A DNA stretch of 64,000 nt, taken from positions 3,120,501 through 3,184,500 of the forward strand of contig NC_009615.1 in assembly GCF_000012845.1 (NCBI RefSeq). The letters are read 5' to 3'. Within the stretch, counting starts at the first letter, position 1; the number at the start of each line of letters is the position of its first letter. The notes beneath the pieces are model-generated. The model searched no databases, was not told the origin of the DNA, and saw nothing but the letters and a program-made list of their open reading frames with translations. Source of the DNA: Parabacteroides distasonis ATCC 8503 (GTDB taxonomy: Bacteria > Bacteroidota > Bacteroidia > Bacteroidales > Tannerellaceae). Shown here piece by piece: positions 52,892-61,646 of the stretch. The translations under genes were made by a program, and so were the position numbers.

Positions 52892-53788
52892 TTATAGACG
52901 GGCGGTAATATAATCGATGATCTGCAGACAAAGGTTTGTGGTCTGCTCGTTCACGTCCAGCTCCGGATTCAGCTCTACCAAATCCATCGACTTAACCAGA
53001 TTCGTAGACAACATATGATCCACGAAGTTATTAAACTCATCCGGCATCAGTCCCTCACACACACGGGTTCCCGTGCCCGGAGCGAAACGGGGGTCTATGC
53101 TATCCACGTCTATGCTGAAATGCACGTTGCGGATCTTCCGTTCCTTCAATTTCCGCTTGATATCCTCAGCTACGAAGCCGATGCCTTTCAGATGGATCGT
53201 CTCCATCGTATAGACACTCAGCTTCTCCCGCTCGATCAAATCCCACTCGCCCTCATCCAGACTGCGGGTCCCGACCAAGAATACGTTCTGCGGATTCACC
53301 TTATTCCCGGGAGCGTAGATATTCACCAGTTCCTCGCTTCCCATCCCCATCAACGCACTCAAAGGCATCCCGTGGATATTACCACTGGGAGAAGTCTCGC
53401 TGGTATTGATATCCCCATGAGCGTCCAGCCAGATAATACCGAAATCATCATAACATTTACCCACGCCCGAGGCGCTACCTAAACCCAGCGAATGATCCCC
53501 GCCAATCACCAAGGGGAACGCTCCTCCACGCAATGTATCATAAACCAACTCCGCCAGATTCGTATTTACCTCCACGATCGCATCCAGATATTTCATGCTG
53601 TTACCCCGTACGAACTTATCCGCCTCGCTAACAGGGGGTACATACAAATTACCCAAGTCAAAGGCTTTATGCCCGTTCTTCCGGATCACCCCCATCAATC
53701 CCCGTTCCCGAAGGTGGTTCGGGGCACGCTCTACGCCAGCCCGGTCACATCCCAGATTCAAGGGAACACCTATTACATTTATCTTCAT
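52892..53788 (-). CDS. rocF: Arginase
   Basis: 298 residues. It splits arginine into ornithine and urea with a di-manganese centre. Motifs: PLVIGGDHSLGLGSASG (metal His), IIWLDAHGDINTSETSPSGNIHGMPLSALMG (DAHGD metal residues) and HFSIDVDSIDPRFAPGTGTRVCEGL (SIDVDxxDP metal residues plus conserved GTG and Glu). Usual length, cytosolic. It lies 3 bp after ornithine aminotransferase, giving the two-step route arginine to ornithine to glutamate semialdehyde. Confidence 0.95.
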   Translation of the reverse strand: MKINVIGVPLNLGCDRAGVERAPNHLRERGLMGVIRKNGHKAFDLGNLYVPPVSEADKFVRGNSMKYLDAIVEVNTNLAELVYDTLRGGAFPLVIGGDHSLGLGSASGVGKCYDDFGIIWLDAHGDINTSETSPSGNIHGMPLSALMGMGSEELVNIYAPGNKVNPQNVFLVGTRSLDEGEWDLIEREKLSVYTMETIHLKGIGFVAEDIKRKLKERKIRNVHFSIDVDSIDPRFAPGTGTRVCEGLMPDEFNNFVDHMLSTNLVKSMDLVELNPELDVNEQTTNLCLQIIDYITARL

Positions 53789-53791
53789 ACA

Positions 53792-55000
53792 CTAGAATTT
53801 AGCAAACGTATCTCGTATAATGCCAATCGCTTCCATCATTTGCTCCTCCGTAATCACCAAAGGAGGCGTGAAGCGGATGATATGATCGTGGGTAGGCTTG
53901 GCTATCAAACCGTTTTCCTTCAACGCCAAACAGATGTCCCATGCCGTCTTCCCATCTTTAGGTTCCGTCACGACAGCGTTCAGCAAGCCCTTACCCCGTA
54001 CTTTCTTTATCATAGGATTATTAATCCGCTCCATCTCACCACGGAACAGCTCACCCATCTTAAACGCATTCTCCGACAAATGCTCGTCACGTACCACCTC
54101 CAAGGCTGCGATAGCGACTTTCGCCGCCAACGGATTTCCACCATACGTAGAACCGTGCTCTCCCGGAGCGATCGTAAGCATGATCTCATCGTCCGCCAAT
54201 ACCGCCGAGACCGGACTGACCCCACCGGACAACGCCTTTCCCAAGATCAAGATGTCCGGACGAATCCCCTCGTAATCGCAAGCCAATAACTTACCGGTAC
54301 GGCCGATACCCGTCTGTATCTCGTCCGCGATAAACAACACATTCTTTTGATGACAAAGATCATAGCAAGCCCGCAGATAACCATCGTCGGGCACCACTAC
54401 CCCAGCCTCACCTTGGATCGGTTCCACCAAGAAGCCTACTGCATCAGGATCTTTCAGGGCCTCGGCCAACGCATCCACATTATTATAGGGTATCTTTATA
54501 AACCCGGGTGTATAAGGACCGAAATCGGCGTATGAGCTAGGGTCCGTACTCATGGAAATAATCGTAATCGTACGTCCATGGAAATTCTCGCTACAAACCA
54601 CGATCTTCGCACGTTCCGGGGCAACCCCTTTCCGACGATATCCCCACCGACGGCAAAGCTTCAAGGCCGTCTCTACCGCCTCGGCTCCCGTATTCATCGG
54701 CAGAAGTTTGTCATAGCCGAAGAATTTGCAAGTAAATTCCATGTATTCACCAAGTATATCAGCATGAAAGGCACGAGACACGAGCGTAAGCCTCTCCGCT
54801 TGCTCCATCAGGGCCTTTACGATCTTAGGATGGCAATGTCCTTGGCTTAACGCCGAATATCCGGACAAGAAATCAAAATAACGTTTTCCTTCCACGTCCC
54901 ACACGAACACGCCTTCGCCTCTTCTGAGAACGACCGGCAGGGGATGATAGTTGTGGGCACCATACTTCTCCTCACGGGTGATGTAATCTTCCGGTTTCAT
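53792..55000 (-). CDS. rocD: Ornithine aminotransferase
   Basis: 402 residues, PLP-dependent class III transaminase: ornithine plus 2-oxoglutarate to glutamate-5-semialdehyde plus glutamate. Motifs: [54 protein letters not shown] (characteristic start), [83 protein letters not shown] (PLP lysine) and [17 protein letters not shown]. First gene of the arginine breakdown operon. Confidence 0.96.
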   Translation of the reverse strand: MKPEDYITREEKYGAHNYHPLPVVLRRGEGVFVWDVEGKRYFDFLSGYSALSQGHCHPKIVKALMEQAERLTLVSRAFHADILGEYMEFTCKFFGYDKLLPMNTGAEAVETALKLCRRWGYRRKGVAPERAKIVVCSENFHGRTITIISMSTDPSSYADFGPYTPGFIKIPYNNVDALAEALKDPDAVGFLVEPIQGEAGVVVPDDGYLRACYDLCHQKNVLFIADEIQTGIGRTGKLLACDYEGIRPDILILGKALSGGVSPVSAVLADDEIMLTIAPGEHGSTYGGNPLAAKVAIAALEVVRDEHLSENAFKMGELFRGEMERINNPMIKKVRGKGLLNAVVTEPKDGKTAWDICLALKENGLIAKPTHDHIIRFTPPLVITEEQMMEAIGIIRDTFAKF

Positions 55001-55030
55001 ACTGCTACTGATTTAAATGATTAGCATACT

Positions 55031-55113
55031 GTAAGCGTTTCTTACCGTATATGCCAAAGATACGAAATAGGGGATTACAATATGTCACCGAAAGCGTATG
55101 TTAAGAAACATAC
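55031..55113. promoter_or_regulatory. rocD promoter region with two dyad symmetries
   Basis: Minus-strand -7 box TATCTTTG (55062-55055), 55 bp before the rocD start. GTAAG-N5-CTTAC (55031-55045) lies in the leader. GTATGTT-N4-AACATAC (55096-55113) lies upstream, at the position of an activator or repressor site. No -33 box at the right distance. Confidence 0.5.
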
Positions 55114-55158
55114 ATTCATGCAGGTATTTATGAACGTAGATACGTCGGTTAACCAAAA

Positions 55159-55198
55159 AGGTGTTGTAAAAGGCTTCTTCCGCTCTTTTACAACACCT
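55159..55198 (-). terminator. Rho-independent terminator of the acyltransferase operon
   Basis: Perfect 14-bp arms AGGTGTTGTAAAAG (55159-55172) and CTTTTACAACACCT (55185-55198). On the minus strand it is followed by TTTTTGG. It lies 22 bp past the stop at 55221. Confidence 0.85.
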
Positions 55199-55220
55199 CT
55201 CTATCAAAATCAATTGGAAC

Positions 55221-56384
55221 TTATAAAGTTGTCAAATAGTTCTTCAACGGATTGGAGTACATCTCCAATAGTTTCTTACGTAAGAACGCCTCATCCTTAT
55301 TCGGAAGGACGATCTTGTCCAACTGTCCTTGTATATACTCCTCGAACTGCTTCTTATCCTTCGGTCCGTAATGCTCGTGGAAACGGCGAGTACCGTTCAG
55401 CCAATCATAAGCTACGTAATTACAAGGATAGAAACGATAGTTCTTATAGATCTCCCGGTCGATAACGGACGCGATAGCGCTTACCAGCTCATTCTTCTCC
55501 ATATCCTTGTCTAGTTTAGCCAAGGAATCATTGATCGGGGAAGTGATCGTGAAGTGGACACGACCCTTATTATTCAGGATACCCGTTTCCATGCTCAACA
55601 AATCATCCCGCTGACATTTCACGTAATCCGGATCATCCCGCTTCATCTGGAATTCTTTCGCCTTCAAGAAATCGCAAGGATCAAACTCGTAGGAGATAGC
55701 GACCGGTACGATATTCAAGTCCATCAAATTCAACAACAGATTATCCTTATCACCGCCGATACTCAACATTTTTAATACGCTGCCCTGCGTACGATCGTCC
55801 GAATCCTTAGCACGTCCCTCACGCTGGGCGATCCATACAGACTCGTTCACATTCTTGATCGCATGATGGATATAGGCGGAAAGCGTCTTGCTGACCTCCA
55901 ACATCTGACGAACAGAAACGCCACGCTTCACGATAAAGCTGTTATTCAAGCGCACCAACGTCTCGATCCACGGACGGATTAAAAGATTGTCGCCGATAGC
56001 GACCTGCGTCATACCATACCCCACATCATATAACATGACGTTCAAGAAGGAGGCATCCAATACGATATCCCTATGGTTCGAGATAAACGTACAGGCCGCC
56101 TTATCTTTCGGCAGACGGCTACGCCCTGAGATAGTAAGCGAGAAAGTAGTATTTTTCGCCACCGTCATTACAGCGTCATAGGCCAGAGTAGATTTAAACT
56201 CCTCCTTCGTCTTGCAAGCACGCATGGCAACTGAGAATTCCTCCCAATTCAAATTCGGCTTTATGTAACGTAAAGCCCGCTCGAAATCCTCATTGGCGAC
56301 CAATTTTTCAATCGCGTCCTTCACCTCACTGTTGTTCAGCGGACGGATGTCGTCGAAATTAGGGGAAACTGTTTCTGTATCCAT
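55221..56384 (-). CDS. PlsC-type glycerophosphate/acyl acyltransferase
   Basis: 387 residues. An N-terminal helical part (about 1-85) precedes the acyltransferase domain: ACTFISNHRDIVLDASFLNVML (the NHxxxxD catalytic motif, His and Asp in NHRDIVLD), then GDNLLIRPWIETLVRLNNSFIVKRGV, ESVWIAQREGRAKDSDD (acyl acceptor motif) and LNIVPVAISYEFDPCDF. No clear membrane segment. It transfers acyl chains to glycerol-phosphate-type acceptors; exact substrate unknown. Last gene of a minus-strand run from rpmH: 6 bp after ddl. Confidence 0.88.
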   Translation of the reverse strand: MDTETVSPNFDDIRPLNNSEVKDAIEKLVANEDFERALRYIKPNLNWEEFSVAMRACKTKEEFKSTLAYDAVMTVAKNTTFSLTISGRSRLPKDKAACTFISNHRDIVLDASFLNVMLYDVGYGMTQVAIGDNLLIRPWIETLVRLNNSFIVKRGVSVRQMLEVSKTLSAYIHHAIKNVNESVWIAQREGRAKDSDDRTQGSVLKMLSIGGDKDNLLLNLMDLNIVPVAISYEFDPCDFLKAKEFQMKRDDPDYVKCQRDDLLSMETGILNNKGRVHFTITSPINDSLAKLDKDMEKNELVSAIASVIDREIYKNYRFYPCNYVAYDWLNGTRRFHEHYGPKDKKQFEEYIQGQLDKIVLPNKDEAFLRKKLLEMYSNPLKNYLTTL

Positions 56385-56390
56385 ATCTAT

Positions 56391-57383
56391 TCATTTTGTT
56401 TTTCTGTTTTTGAGTTCGTCTTCAATAATGTCTGTCATGACATCCTTTATATCCAATCCCGCCGCACGTACTTGCTGTGGGATAAAGCTGGTAGCCGTCA
56501 TTCCCGGTGTCGTGTTTATTTCCAGTAAGACAGGCTCCCCGTCTGCCGGAATAATATAATCCACACGAATCAGTCCTTTGGCGCCCAATATATCGTAGAT
56601 CCTTGATGTCTCGCACTGTATCAACTCCGTCAACTCGGTGGAGATACGGGCCGGAGTGATCTCGTCCACCTGTCCGTTATACTTCGCGTCGAAATCGAAG
56701 AATTCGTTATTCGTAACCACCTCGGTCAAAGGGAAGACAACCTCTTTACCCTCCACCTTATAGCAACCGCATGTCACTTCCGTTCCATCGATAAAGCGCT
56801 CGAGAATCACCTCACGTCCTTCCCCAAACGCCTTAGCGATAGCGGGCTGGATAGCGGAGACCTCTTTCACCTTCGTCACGCCAAAACTACTACCCCCATC
56901 GTTTGGTTTCACGAAAATAGGCAAACCCAAACGAGTCACGACTTCTTCGTCCGTAATAGTCTCTCCCTTGAATAAATGAATGGACGCGGCAATTTTTACA
57001 CCAAAGTCTTTCAAGTAATGATTACATACGTATTTATTGAATGTCAAAGCGCTCACCAGCATCCCGCAAGACGAGTAAGGCATACCGATCATATCGAAAT
57101 ATCCTTGCAAACGTCCGTCCTCGCCCGGAGTACCATGTATCGTTATATAAGCGAAGTCAAAATGCCTCGTCACGCCATTCTCCTTGAAGCTAAAATCATT
57201 CTTATCAATTGGTGTATGTTCCCCGCTAGGAAGTATAACCGCCCACTCATCCCTCTTAACGATGGCAATATATAAATTATATTTGTCTTTATCAATAAAA
57301 GAGTAGATTCCGTCCGCACTTTTTAATGAAATAACGATCTCGGAGGAATCTCCCCCTGCTACGATAGCGATGTTCTTTTTCAT
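56391..57383 (-). CDS. ddl: D-alanine--D-alanine ligase
   Basis: 330 residues, ATP-grasp. It makes the D-Ala-D-Ala end of peptidoglycan precursors. Motifs: IAIVAGGDSSEIVISLKSA (N-terminal substrate loop), FAYITIHGTPGEDGRLQGYFDMIGMPYSSCGMLVSALTFNKYVCNHYLKDFG, PIFVKPNDGGSSFGVTKV, EVILERFIDGTEVTCG and LIRVDYIIPADGEPVLLEINTTPGMTATSFIPQQ (metal Asp/Glu/Asn). Usual length. In a tight cluster with a pseudouridine synthase (2 bp upstream). Confidence 0.96.
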   Translation of the reverse strand: MKKNIAIVAGGDSSEIVISLKSADGIYSFIDKDKYNLYIAIVKRDEWAVILPSGEHTPIDKNDFSFKENGVTRHFDFAYITIHGTPGEDGRLQGYFDMIGMPYSSCGMLVSALTFNKYVCNHYLKDFGVKIAASIHLFKGETITDEEVVTRLGLPIFVKPNDGGSSFGVTKVKEVSAIQPAIAKAFGEGREVILERFIDGTEVTCGCYKVEGKEVVFPLTEVVTNNEFFDFDAKYNGQVDEITPARISTELTELIQCETSRIYDILGAKGLIRVDYIIPADGEPVLLEINTTPGMTATSFIPQQVRAAGLDIKDVMTDIIEDELKNRKTK

Positions 57384-57385
57384 TT

Positions 57386-58465
57386 TTACAATTCTTTAGT
57401 GTTCGCGTATACACGCCATCTGTCGATCAGCTGCTGCATATCGGAAGGAATCTCAGAATCGAAAAACATCTCCTCTCCCGTAGTAGGATGAACGAACCCC
57501 AACGTCTTAGCATGCAAGGCCTGACGTGGACAAATAGCGAAACAGTTTTGCACGAACTGTTTATATTTAGTAAAAGTTGTTCCTTTCAAGATATCATGTC
57601 CGCCATACCGCTCATCGTTGAAAAGCGTATGACCGATATATTTCATATGTACACGGATCTGGTGCGTGCGCCCCGTCTCCAGACGGCACTCCACCAAGCT
57701 CACGTAGCCCAAGCGTTCCAACACGGTGTAATGGGTGACGGCGGTCTTGCCTTGATCGCCTTCCGGGAAGACGGTCATTTGCATACGGTCACGAGGGTCA
57801 CGACCGATATTTCCCTCGATACGCCCCTCATCCTCTTGAACGATGCCCCATACCAAGGCACGGTATTTACGTTTGGTTGTCTTGTTGAAGAACTGCAGGC
57901 TCAGGTTACTCTTGGCCTCCGGGCGTTTAGCCACCACCAATAAGCCCGACGTATCCTTATCGATACGGTGTACCAAGCCTAAACGAGGATCGGAAGGATC
58001 ATAATAGGGATCATCCTTCAAATAATAAGCCAAGGCATTCACCAATGTACCAGTATAATTACCGTGACCGGGATGTACGACCAAGCCTGCCGGCTTATTC
58101 ACCACCAGCAAATCATCGTCCTCATATACTATATTCAAAGGGATATCTTCGGGGATAATCTCCAGTTCCCGGCGTGGGCGATCCATCACGATAGAAACCA
58201 CATCCAAAGGTTTCACCCGGTAATTACTTTTCACCGGCTTATCGTTCACCAAGATGCAACCCGCCTCAGCCGCCAATTGGATGCGGTTACGGGTAGCGCC
58301 CATCATACGGTCTACCAAGAACTTATCCACCCGGAGCAGGGATTGCCCCTTGTCCGCTACGAAGCGGAAATGCTCATACATCTGGCTCGACGATGTTTCG
58401 TCTTCTTCCGGCATCAACAGGTCGTCTACCTGTTCATCATCCATATCGTCCAAAAACTCGTCCAT
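57386..58465 (-). CDS. RluA/RluD-family 23S rRNA pseudouridine synthase
   Basis: 359 residues. An acidic N-terminus (about 1-30) precedes an S4 RNA-binding domain (about 40-90: LLRVDKFLVDRMMGATRNRIQLAAEAGCILVND). The catalytic domain has GLVHRIDKDTSGLLVVAKRPEA with the nucleophilic Asp, plus VVNKPAGLVVHPGHGN, KRKYRALVWG and VECRLETGRTHQIRVHMKYIGH. The S4-containing form makes RluD the likeliest identity (pseudouridines in helix 69), but the paralogue cannot be fixed by eye. It lies 4 bp after the PASTA gene. Confidence 0.92.
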   Translation of the reverse strand: MDEFLDDMDDEQVDDLLMPEEDETSSSQMYEHFRFVADKGQSLLRVDKFLVDRMMGATRNRIQLAAEAGCILVNDKPVKSNYRVKPLDVVSIVMDRPRRELEIIPEDIPLNIVYEDDDLLVVNKPAGLVVHPGHGNYTGTLVNALAYYLKDDPYYDPSDPRLGLVHRIDKDTSGLLVVAKRPEAKSNLSLQFFNKTTKRKYRALVWGIVQEDEGRIEGNIGRDPRDRMQMTVFPEGDQGKTAVTHYTVLERLGYVSLVECRLETGRTHQIRVHMKYIGHTLFNDERYGGHDILKGTTFTKYKQFVQNCFAICPRQALHAKTLGFVHPTTGEEMFFDSEIPSDMQQLIDRWRVYANTKEL

Positions 58466-58469
58466 TCCC

Positions 58470-59096
58470 TTAAAACCAGTTTTCTATATCACTATCCAAT
58501 GGTTCTACCGGAATACTATCCAAAGCCAATGAGTCGGGAAGCATATTCGGATCGCCACTGCTTACTTTCAATACCAGATGAGCGGTCAACGGTACATGTT
58601 CCCCTTTGAGCAAGGTACGCCCGTTTAACTCCACCCCCATCGCCAAATCTTTATAATCGCCCGGCACATACTCTATCTCGACCGACGAGAAGCCACGGGC
58701 CCGCAGCAAGGCATACGCCTGACGGAAAGATAAGTCTTCCACCTCCGGTATCACGGCCATCTGGGAGGTCAATGCGTTAATCGTAACAAAGACGATCCGC
58801 CCCTCTTTCACCTTCGATCCGACACCGGGAACCAACTCCACGATGGAGCCCGGAGCCACATCTTTCGAGAATACGGAATCGATCACGTTATAGCGTAGCT
58901 TATTATTCCCGAAAAACTCGGCGGCGTCCTCTAGCTTCATTCCTTTCACGTCCGGAACGACCACCGCTTGATTATGGCGGGTATAAGAATCCAGCCACGC
59001 CAGTACGCCATAAACAACGCCGCACGACACGACTATCACCAACAAGAGATTGATGACAAACGGATTCTTTATCAGTTTTACAAAAAAGTTACTCAT
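58470..59096 (-). CDS. PASTA-domain membrane protein
   Basis: 208 residues. One N-terminal membrane helix (about 13-35, FVINLLLVIVVSCGVVYGVLAWL) precedes two to three PASTA repeats in the periplasm: VVVPDVKGMKLEDAAEFFGNNKLRYNV, PGSIVELVPGVGSKVKEGRIVFVTI, VIPEVEDLSFRQAYALLRARGFSSVEIEYV. A flexible acidic tail follows. PASTA domains bind peptidoglycan or muropeptides; with no kinase domain here, the role is structural or sensory. It sits between RluD-type and rpmH genes. Confidence 0.88.
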   Translation of the reverse strand: MSNFFVKLIKNPFVINLLLVIVVSCGVVYGVLAWLDSYTRHNQAVVVPDVKGMKLEDAAEFFGNNKLRYNVIDSVFSKDVAPGSIVELVPGVGSKVKEGRIVFVTINALTSQMAVIPEVEDLSFRQAYALLRARGFSSVEIEYVPGDYKDLAMGVELNGRTLLKGEHVPLTAHLVLKVSSGDPNMLPDSLALDSIPVEPLDSDIENWF

Positions 59097-59246
59097 TTCA
59101 CGTATGTATTTGTAGGCGGTTCAAAAGTAGAAAAAAAACGGCATATAGACCAATACCCACCAGAACAATACTACAAAAACAAAGAAAGTAAAGGCTTTTT
59201 AGGAAAAAACCTCTACTTTCTTTATAAATCTTTAGAACGTGACTAA

Positions 59247-59399
59247 TTATCCGTTGTATTCGTCAGATACCGTTAATTTAGCTCTGCCTTTAGCACGACG
59301 AGAAGCTAATACTCTACGGCCATTAGCGGTAGCCATTCTAGAACGGAAGCCATGCTTGTTCTTTCTTTTTCTGTTGGAAGGTTGGAATGTTCTTTTCAT
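59247..59399 (-). CDS. rpmH: 50S ribosomal protein L34
   Basis: 50 residues, strongly basic: [50 protein letters not shown]. The first 41 residues match L34 along the full family length; the short acidic C-terminal tail is the Bacteroidetes style. Found by direct translation of the minus strand (ATG at 59399-59397, TAA at 59249-59247). Unlike most bacteria, no rnpA follows; the next gene is the PASTA protein. Its promoter (59443-59473) is one of the best in the window, fitting a ribosomal protein. Confidence 0.95.
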   Translation of the reverse strand: MKRTFQPSNRKRKNKHGFRSRMATANGRRVLASRRAKGRAKLTVSDEYNG

Positions 59400-59442
59400 C
59401 TTTCTATATTATTTATTATTATTCGCATACTTATTCGGGCTG

Positions 59443-59473
59443 CAAAGATAGAGCCTTTTTTTTAATAAACAAA
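59443..59473 (-). promoter_or_regulatory. Consensus promoter of rpmH
   Basis: Read on the minus strand: TTTG (59473-59470), exactly 19 nt, TATCTTTG (59450-59443). Perfect match to the Bacteroidetes housekeeping consensus, 44 bp before the L34 start. Confidence 0.85.
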
Positions 59474-59618
59474 GGGTTGCGCAATTTTTTACGCAAGAAC
59501 CTTTGATCTCAGACCAAAGCAAGTTAACTTCATCAGCAAATGAAGAAAGCGATGCCGCCCATCTCCTTACGGAATGAATGGCATCGATGAAGCACGAATG
59601 CTATATGAGGTAAAGGGC

Positions 59619-59705
59619 CGGGGAGGAGGTGCAGCCTACGTGTAAAACAAATTCAATCCATTGTGTGCTGCACGCTCCCCGCATCCATTATTCACATGAT
59701 GGATG
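59619..59705. terminator. Hairpins downstream of the fimbrial lipoprotein gene (possible terminator)
   Basis: CGGGGAG-GAG-GTGCAGC (59619-59635) pairs with GCTGCAC-G-CTCCCCG (59667-59681) with a small bulge. Next to it CATCCAT (59682-59688) pairs with ATGGATG (59699-59705). Strong stems but no clear T-tract on the minus strand. Confidence 0.45.
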
Positions 59706-59719
59706 GGAACCCGTTATTA

Positions 59720-61618
59720 TTATCTCATATCCACAAATACATAATTACTGGTACTACTTTTCGCCAAATCAGATACAGACATTTTCGCAGTATACGTACC
59801 TCCCCAAGATGTGTGTGTAAACGTTATTTCATCATCTGCATACACGGATACTTTATCCAATATTATTTTAGAGCTATTATTAGTTCTAATTGCTGCTCCT
59901 CCACCACTTGATATGGAATAAGTGATCGTTACATTACTTCCCACATTGCTTCCATTTCTTCGACATTGCAAATAGAAAGTTTTCGTCTCTTTAACTTTTT
60001 CAGGTCTAGTATAACTCAAATCAGAAACAGGATTGAATAAATCAGCCTTTAAAATAACATCATCTTCATCATCATTTGCTGTATTTGTTTTAAATTGAAT
60101 AACCTTCTCTTCAGGACTAAATATCTGATCCGTATAGACGTAGTACCAATCGCTCGCTCCGGTCGTTTCCAAACGAACACCGGGTTCTACTGCATACAGT
60201 TTTTTAGTATATATCTTATATTCAATGGGGAATAAGGATTCATCAATATCTTCCGGTATCGAGAATTTCAGATAAGCATCTTGCTTCTGACCTGCGGCAA
60301 TTTCATTTGTACCCGTCCCCTCCTTCACGTCTTCAAATCTCGGATTAATAAAGTCATAAGGGGGACGTAAGACCAATTTAATCTTACGCTGCAAATTACC
60401 TCCTACCACGTAGAAATACGCTATCTTCTCACCGGAGTCAGGAGCCGGCTTTATATTGGCTGTAATCGTTATCGTCTGATTGCCAGAAGGTATCCAAGAA
60501 GGATAACTTAAGTTACCATCTACGACATCCGACATTCCCTCACCCGGAACCACACTCAACTGCCCTGTTCCCGCATATGTCGCAGTCATCGACAATGTGT
60601 TAGAAGAGCCCGTAAAAACGAATGTCGTCTTTGTAACATTCAAGGCCTCGCCATCATAAGTTATATTCGGATACTTTTCCATAATAGCCGAGGCCGTGAT
60701 ATTATTATCCGCTATCACATTTTCATCTATAACCTCAGCCCACGTAGCTCCTTTTCTGGAAACGCTCTTGACCGTTATATTAAAGGCATAATTACGAACG
60801 ACATCATAAACACGAGTTACCTTATCATTCTCATCCTTTACGGCAAGATCAATCTTATAATATGTATAGGTCTTGCTACCATCAAATTGCGCCTTAATAA
60901 TAACAAAAGTCGCATTCTTATCTTGATTATAATGTTCAAAAGTATACACAGATTCACCCGGCTTCGCATATTTACTAGCATCTGGCTCATTCTGGGGCGC
61001 ATAAAAATCTTGATTTGGAATATTCAACTTTCCCGCATCTTTATAACCGATAGATGCCAACTGTGATTCATTATAAATGAGATAAGAAACATTTTTCAAT
61101 TTCACAGCTGCCTCCGATGAGAGATTCAGCGTTATTTTGGCCCAGTTTCGTAGTAGTTCAACATTGTTGTTACCAGCATCTTCTAGATTATTGCTTATAT
61201 TTTTCGCAGGAATTTCACTAAAAGTTCTCTTTCCCCAAAAGATTTGCTTATCTGTTCCTAACGAGGCCATTCCGCTTTCTAGGGAAGGGGTTAACGTTCC
61301 ATCATTGGCGACAAAATGGATGGTACGGGTCTCTTTTGAGATAGAAGCCGTATATCCATTGCCAGAAACAACAGCCTCTACAACTGGAGAGATAAACTCT
61401 CCATCCTCATTAAATGTATATAGATATAAGGACTCAACACCTTTCTCCACATCCCCGGTCGCTTTCGTAATCTCAAGAGCATTCGGAGCATCTACAGAGA
61501 ATGAAAGAGAAACCATTGATCCATCTGTCGGTTGAATTTCTATTTGTTCTATTTCCTCTGTCGCACATGAAGCGAGCAACAGCAATACAGAAAACAAGCC
61601 ATATATTTTTTTTATCAT
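59720..61618 (-). CDS. Fimbrillin-like lipoprotein (fimbrial shaft/tip type)
   Basis: 632 residues. Lipoprotein signal with lipobox LLASC (Cys18). An N-terminal fimbrillin-type domain follows: VSLSFSVDAPNALEITKA, VESLYLYTFNEDGEFISPV, TIHFVANDGT. Then a second beta domain (about 165-290: LLRNWAKITLNLSS, FEHYNQDKNATFVIIKAQFDG, VRNYAFNITVKSV) and C-terminal Ig-like parts. The layout fits the FimA/Mfa1-like superfamily (lipid-anchored precursors processed at the surface). The long C-terminal extension suggests an accessory or tip subunit. AT-rich compared with neighbours. 28 bp after the next fimbrial gene. Confidence 0.78.
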   Translation of the reverse strand: MIKKIYGLFSVLLLLASCATEEIEQIEIQPTDGSMVSLSFSVDAPNALEITKATGDVEKGVESLYLYTFNEDGEFISPVVEAVVSGNGYTASISKETRTIHFVANDGTLTPSLESGMASLGTDKQIFWGKRTFSEIPAKNISNNLEDAGNNNVELLRNWAKITLNLSSEAAVKLKNVSYLIYNESQLASIGYKDAGKLNIPNQDFYAPQNEPDASKYAKPGESVYTFEHYNQDKNATFVIIKAQFDGSKTYTYYKIDLAVKDENDKVTRVYDVVRNYAFNITVKSVSRKGATWAEVIDENVIADNNITASAIMEKYPNITYDGEALNVTKTTFVFTGSSNTLSMTATYAGTGQLSVVPGEGMSDVVDGNLSYPSWIPSGNQTITITANIKPAPDSGEKIAYFYVVGGNLQRKIKLVLRPPYDFINPRFEDVKEGTGTNEIAAGQKQDAYLKFSIPEDIDESLFPIEYKIYTKKLYAVEPGVRLETTGASDWYYVYTDQIFSPEEKVIQFKTNTANDDEDDVILKADLFNPVSDLSYTRPEKVKETKTFYLQCRRNGSNVGSNVTITYSISSGGGAAIRTNNSSKIILDKVSVYADDEITFTHTSWGGTYTAKMSVSDLAKSSTSNYVFVDMR

Positions 61619-61646
61619 AATTACCTAATATTAAAGGTTCATAAAA

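Larger units (their letters stand above)
59400..59719. other. Intergenic region between rpmH and the fimbrial genes
   Basis: About 320 bp. It holds the rpmH promoter (59443-59473), a hairpin CGATGCC/GGCATCG (59550-59556, 59580-59586), and a stronger two-part hairpin structure (59619-59705) just past the fimbrial gene stop. No coding frame supported. Confidence 0.6.

Noticed and set aside
53492..54289. 265-codon plus-strand frame across rocF and rocD
   Set aside because: Despite its length it spans two clear minus-strand enzymes and their junction, with no motif of its own.
58064..58609. 181-codon plus-strand frame across the pseudouridine synthase and PASTA genes
   Set aside because: Antisense to two well-supported genes and without recognisable features.
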